From Rhizobium mayense (GTDB lineage: Bacteria > Pseudomonadota > Alphaproteobacteria > Rhizobiales > Rhizobiaceae), in the NCBI RefSeq assembly GCF_030272705.1, contig NZ_JARFYM010000010.1, positions 62,001 to 126,000 on the forward strand: DNA of 64,000 nucleotides. The letters are read 5' to 3'. Shown piece by piece: positions 60,442-64,000 of this stretch (position 1 is its first letter; every line of letters begins with the position of its first letter). Position numbers and translations under genes: made by a program. Below the pieces are notes generated by a model. The model saw only the letters and a list, made by a program, of their open reading frames with translations, made no database searches and was not told the origin of the DNA.

Positions 60442-63369
60442 ATGACCGACGCCGCGCTCGTCAATCGCATGCAACTGCCGAGGCCGGATACGACGCCGGA
60501 AGCGGCGGCGGAGATCTTGCAGACGCATTACGGCCTGGTCGGAACGCTCACCGAACTGGGCAGCCAGCAGGACCGCAACTACCGCATCGACGCCGGCGAC
60601 AACAGCTACGTTCTGAAGATCTGCCGGACGGAATACGACACGGTGGAGCTGGAGGCGCAGAACGCGGCCATCCGCCATCTGCATGCCAAACCGGACGCGC
60701 CGCGCGTCCCGAATATCGTGCCCTCTCTGAACGGCCGCGAGATCCTCGTCGTCACCATTCGTGAGCAGGATTATCTTGTCCGGCTGCTCAGCTATCTTCC
60801 CGGTCGATCGCTGACGCGGCGCAAGCACCTGCCCATCGCCTCGGTGTCGGCACTCGGCGCCCTCTCGGCCCGGCTCGCCCGCGATCTCGCGGATTTCGAC
60901 CATCCCGGTTTGCATCGCAGTCTGCAATGGGACCTGCGCCGCGCCGGGCCTGTCGCCGTGCAGCTCCTGTCGGCGATCACGGACCATGAGGCGCGCGACC
61001 GCATCGCCAAGGCGATGGTCGCGGCCGTCAAGCGCATCCAGCCGCTTGCGAGCGGGCTTCGCGTGCAGCCTGTCCATCACGACGTCACCGACGACAATGT
61101 CGTCAGTCACCCGGATGTGCACGGGCAGCAGGTTCCCGATGGGGTGATCGATTTCGGAGACATCATCCAGGGCTGGCTGGTGGGCGACCTTGCCGTCACC
61201 TGTGCCTCCTTGCTCCACCACGCCGAAGGCGATCCCTTCTACATCATCCCAGCCATCAAGGCCTATCACGCGATCTACCCGCTTCAGGAAGCCGAGCTGA
61301 AAGCACTCTGGCCGCTGATCGTCGCCCGCGCCGTGATTCTCGCCGCCAGCGGCGAGCAGCAGCTCGCCATCGATCCGGACAACGATTATGTGCGCGGCAA
61401 TCTCGAATTCGAGCGCAAGATTTTCGACGTCGCCACCGGCGCGCAGCCGGAAGTCATGGAAGCGGCGATCCTCCGGGCCGCGGGCATCGATGTTGCCCCG
61501 ATCGCCACCGATCATTGGTCGGCGTTGCTGCCGGACATTACGCCGGACCGTATTGCCGCCGTCGATCTTTCGGCGACCAGCCCGCACTTTGCCGATGGCA
61601 ACTGGCAAAAGCCGGATATGGACTGGCGGTTGCTTGCCAAGGCGGCCATCGCCTCCGGCACGGCTGCGACGCGATACGGCGAGTTTCGTCTGTCGCATGC
61701 CGATCTCCTCAGCATGGCGCCGCCGCAGAATTTCGCGCTGCATAGCGATGTCTGCCTGCCGGCCGGCACGGCAGTCGCTGCCCCCTTTGCCGGGCGCATC
61801 CAATGGCACGGCCAGCATCTCGTTCTTATGGGCGATGTAGTCAGCCTGCATCTCGACGGCGTCGAGTGCGCGTTGGAAGAAGGTGCTGCAATCGAGCAAG
61901 GCGCAGGTATCGGCACGATCGGCAGTGAGGGCTCAGCCATCGGAGGACTGCGTGTGCAGCTCTGCTGCGTCCAGGGATTGGTGCCGCCGCTCTTTGCCGC
62001 GCCACATCAGGCCGATGGCTGGTCGGCCGTCTGCCCTTCGCCAGCGATCCTCCTGAGCGAGGCCTGCGAAGCGCCACGGCTGGACAGTGCCGCGCTTCTA
62101 GCCCGGCGCGAGGCCCATTTCGCCAAGCCGCAGAAACATTATTACGACACGCCGCCGCAGATCGAGCGCGGATGGCACGAGTTCCTGTTCGACGTGCAAG
62201 GCCGCGCCTATCTTGACATGGTCAACAACGTCGCCACGGTCGGTCATGCGCATCCGCGACTGGCGGCGGCCATCGAGCAGCAATGGTCGCGGCTCAACAC
62301 CAATTCCCGCTTCCATTATGCCGCCGTTGCCGAATTTTCTGAGAGACTAGCGGCGCTGGCACCGGAGGGTCTCGACAGCGTCTTCCTGGTCAACAGCGGT
62401 TCGGAAGCCAACGATCTCGCCATCCGGCTGGCCTGGGCACATACGGGCAAGAAAAACATGCTGTGCCTGCTGGAGGCCTATCACGGCTGGACGATGGCGA
62501 GCGACGCCGTCTCCACCTCCATAGCCGACAATCCGCAGGCGTTGACGACCCGGCCGGACTGGGTGCATCCGCTCGTTGCGCCCAACACCTATCGCGGTCC
62601 TTTCCGCGGTCCGGATTCGGCGGCGGATTACCTGGCCGGCGTCACCACCCTGCTGGAGACAATCGACGAGAAGGCCGAGGGTCTCGCCGGCTTCATTGCA
62701 GAACCAGTCTACGGCAACGCCGGCGGCATTGCCCTGCCGCACGGCTATCTCGCCGAGGTCTACGCCGCCATCCGGAAACGCGGCGGCCTCTGCATCGCCG
62801 ACGAGGTGCAGGTGGGTTACGGCCGGCTTGGTCACCACTTCTGGGGTTTCGAGCAACAGGATGTCGTGCCCGACATCATCACCATCGCCAAAGGCATGGG
62901 CAACGGCCACCCGCTCGGCGCGGTCATCACCAGACGGGAGATCGCCGAATCACTGGAGAACGAGGGATATTTCTTCTCATCGTCCGGTGGCAGCCCGGTG
63001 AGCTCGGTCGTCGGCCTTACGGTGCTCGACATCATGAAGGACGAAAGCCTGCAGGAGAATGCGCGAATCATCGGCGATCATCTGAAAGTAGGACTGATCG
63101 GGCTGATGGAGCATTTTCCGCTGATCGGCGCCGTCCACGGCATGGGCCTCTACCTCGGCCTGGAATTCGTCCGCGATCACGAGACGCTGACGCCCGCCAC
63201 GGAAGAGACGGCGGCCATCTGCGAACGGCTGCTCGAGCTCGGCATCATCATGCAGCCGACCGGCGATCACCGTAATGTGTTGAAGATAAAACCGCCGCTT
63301 TGTCTTTCGGCAGACAGCGCGGATTTCTTCGTCAAAGCGCTGGAAAAGGCGCTGGAAGACGGTTTCTAA
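60442..63369 (+). CDS. Trifunctional fusion: APH-type kinase, M23-like beta domain, class III aminotransferase/phospholyase
   Basis: A 975-residue protein. Residues about 30-300 are an aminoglycoside/hydroxylysine-kinase-like domain with VHHDVTDDNVV (about 212) and metal Asp in VIDFGD (about 237). Residues about 430-530 resemble an M23/lipoyl-type beta domain (ALHSDVCLPAGTAVAAPFAGRIQWHG). From about 555 a class III PLP aminotransferase carries VNSGSEANDLAIRLA, AYHGWT, ADEVQVGYGR and the PLP Lys about 815 in IAKGMGNGHPLG. Known relatives of the last domain in animals are phospholyases for phosphoethanolamine and phosphohydroxylysine. The fusion implies phosphorylation followed by PLP-dependent elimination in one chain. 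GGGGGTG precedes the ATG. Confidence 0.9.
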   Translation: MTDAALVNRMQLPRPDTTPEAAAEILQTHYGLVGTLTELGSQQDRNYRIDAGDNSYVLKICRTEYDTVELEAQNAAIRHLHAKPDAPRVPNIVPSLNGREILVVTIREQDYLVRLLSYLPGRSLTRRKHLPIASVSALGALSARLARDLADFDHPGLHRSLQWDLRRAGPVAVQLLSAITDHEARDRIAKAMVAAVKRIQPLASGLRVQPVHHDVTDDNVVSHPDVHGQQVPDGVIDFGDIIQGWLVGDLAVTCASLLHHAEGDPFYIIPAIKAYHAIYPLQEAELKALWPLIVARAVILAASGEQQLAIDPDNDYVRGNLEFERKIFDVATGAQPEVMEAAILRAAGIDVAPIATDHWSALLPDITPDRIAAVDLSATSPHFADGNWQKPDMDWRLLAKAAIASGTAATRYGEFRLSHADLLSMAPPQNFALHSDVCLPAGTAVAAPFAGRIQWHGQHLVLMGDVVSLHLDGVECALEEGAAIEQGAGIGTIGSEGSAIGGLRVQLCCVQGLVPPLFAAPHQADGWSAVCPSPAILLSEACEAPRLDSAALLARREAHFAKPQKHYYDTPPQIERGWHEFLFDVQGRAYLDMVNNVATVGHAHPRLAAAIEQQWSRLNTNSRFHYAAVAEFSERLAALAPEGLDSVFLVNSGSEANDLAIRLAWAHTGKKNMLCLLEAYHGWTMASDAVSTSIADNPQALTTRPDWVHPLVAPNTYRGPFRGPDSAADYLAGVTTLLETIDEKAEGLAGFIAEPVYGNAGGIALPHGYLAEVYAAIRKRGGLCIADEVQVGYGRLGHHFWGFEQQDVVPDIITIAKGMGNGHPLGAVITRREIAESLENEGYFFSSSGGSPVSSVVGLTVLDIMKDESLQENARIIGDHLKVGLIGLMEHFPLIGAVHGMGLYLGLEFVRDHETLTPATEETAAICERLLELGIIMQPTGDHRNVLKIKPPLCLSADSADFFVKALEKALEDGF

Positions 63370-63879
63370 GCCTATTTTCCAGGCCGTTCATCATTGAGGT
63401 GATTTCGTGATGAGCCGATTTTGATGCTCCTGGGGCATTGTCGAATCCACTGCCAGTTCCTATCTCTGTGTCGGTGATCGGCGATGCCGTTCCAGCCTGT
63501 GAGGTTGCGCGTTAGTTGATACAACCTTTCTCGCAATTAGCTGGATTCGGAATTTTATTTTCTCGATCGTCGATATTTTGACATCTTTCGGAATATGTTT
63601 CTGAGGATGGAATGGCTATTATCTACCAAGATTGTAGACAATAGCACACTAGATCGCGGGCCCTATCATTGGAGCCCATACAAGTACAACGCCAACTAAG
63701 GAAGTGACATGCTGAATTTTAAAGTCATCGCTTCGATCCTTGGGCGGTCCGTGCTTGACCATGACCGCTCGGGCGCACTCTCCCGCCCGTGCTGTCGAAT
63801 GTGACGTTCGTCCCCTTATCGGATTCAAACAGTCAGTTCGCCATGTCTGCGCCGCTAGAGTGCAGAGGGAGTATTTTTT
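63370..63879. other. Long intergenic region with a palindromic operator-like element
   Basis: An AT-richer 510-bp gap. It holds an 11-bp near-perfect inverted repeat (CTATTATCTAC 63616-63626, GTAGACAATAG 63634-63644) whose right half contains the palindrome ATTGTAGACAAT, similar in style to GntR-family operators. A TTGACA occurs near 63577, and one short frame with a ribosome site (63709-63804) is listed separately. No larger gene is supported. Confidence 0.5.
63709..63804 (+). CDS. Possible 31-residue small protein
   Basis: ATG preceded by AAGGAAG at four bases, encoding MLNFKVIASILGRSVLDH and a short Arg/Cys-containing tail. It lies 75 bp upstream of the next gene. Only the ribosome site and position support it; it may be chance or a leader peptide. 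Confidence 0.3.
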   Translation: MLNFKVIASILGRSVLDHDRSGALSRPCCRM

Positions 63880-64000
63880 ATGAAGAAGCAAGTCATCGAA
63901 TATGCTGGCGTTCCCGTCGGCATCGTCGTTCCGGATGAAGACCGGCTGAAGTTCATCGCTGTGAAGTACCACGTCCACGATCTGGACGAACAGCGCTTCA
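63880..64000 (+). CDS. Hypothetical protein, truncated by the window edge
   Basis: The first 40 residues (MKKQVIEYAGVPVGIVVPDE...KFIAVKYHVHDLDEQRF) of a gene continuing beyond 64000. AGGGAG lies nine bases before the ATG. The visible part is not assignable to a family. Confidence 0.7.
   Translation, partial: MKKQVIEYAGVPVGIVVPDEDRLKFIAVKYHVHDLDEQRF

Noticed and set aside
63649..63978. 109-codon minus-strand frame at the right edge
   Set aside because: It overlaps the plus-strand gene start with a good ribosome site, and shows no recognisable features.

Overview
The window reads as chromosomal DNA of a Rhizobiaceae alphaproteobacterium, most likely the genus Rhizobium. The coding sequence is GC-rich, with many GTG and TTG starts behind good Shine-Dalgarno sequences. 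Marker content includes phnCDE, MbfA behind an Irr-type operator, BA14K, a bacterial transglutaminase-like cysteine peptidase and a CtrA-type box. The intergenic gaps carry palindromic mosaic repeats of the kind common in rhizobia. Species cannot be assigned from the sequence alone.

Layout. 1-4.1 kb is a phosphonate/phosphate ABC importer on the minus strand (phnC, phnD, two phnE) behind a good Pho box. 4.4-12.0 kb is an alpha-2-macroglobulin/pbpC pair for periplasmic defence and peptidoglycan repair. 12.6-18 kb is the translation block pheT, pheS, rplT, rpmI, infC, all on the minus strand. It is punctuated by terminators, and infC apparently starts at ATT. 18-34 kb holds mostly single genes: alpha/beta hydrolase, cysteine peptidase, mbfA, truncated haemoglobin, exporter, deacetylase-fold hydrolase, HAD, GNAT, XRE-cupin, TenA, lepA, a ccdAB toxin-antitoxin pair, GFA, amidotransferase, SelW-like, BA14K and a phosphohexomutase. 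34.0-36.3 kb starts at tRNA-Leu(CAG) and looks like an acquired patch: decayed sequence, an unusual ClpP-fold protein, perfect inverted repeats and small proteins.

36.4-49.1 kb looks like one catabolic region. A minus-strand operon (RidA, RpiR regulator, SDR, GH20 hexosaminidase) lies divergent from an NTF2-like/M81/D-threonine-aldolase-like operon. Facing it is an ABC sugar importer operon headed by a Gfo/Idh oxidoreductase. A 15-bp AT-rich motif occurs once at the divergent promoter and twice upstream of the importer operon, which suggests a shared regulator, probably the RpiR protein. The substrate is unknown. This is the best candidate here for an undescribed system.

49.9-58.5 kb is a surface-polysaccharide block: GT25, membrane NDP-sugar dehydratase/epimerase, Wzz-type chain-length protein without kinase, GH5 glycanase, Wzy-like polymerase and acyltransferase. 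58.6-64 kb holds purU, a small secreted protein, a 975-residue kinase/beta-domain/aminotransferase fusion related to phospholyases, and a gene running off the right edge. No CRISPR array, complete insertion sequence, integrase or rRNA was seen.
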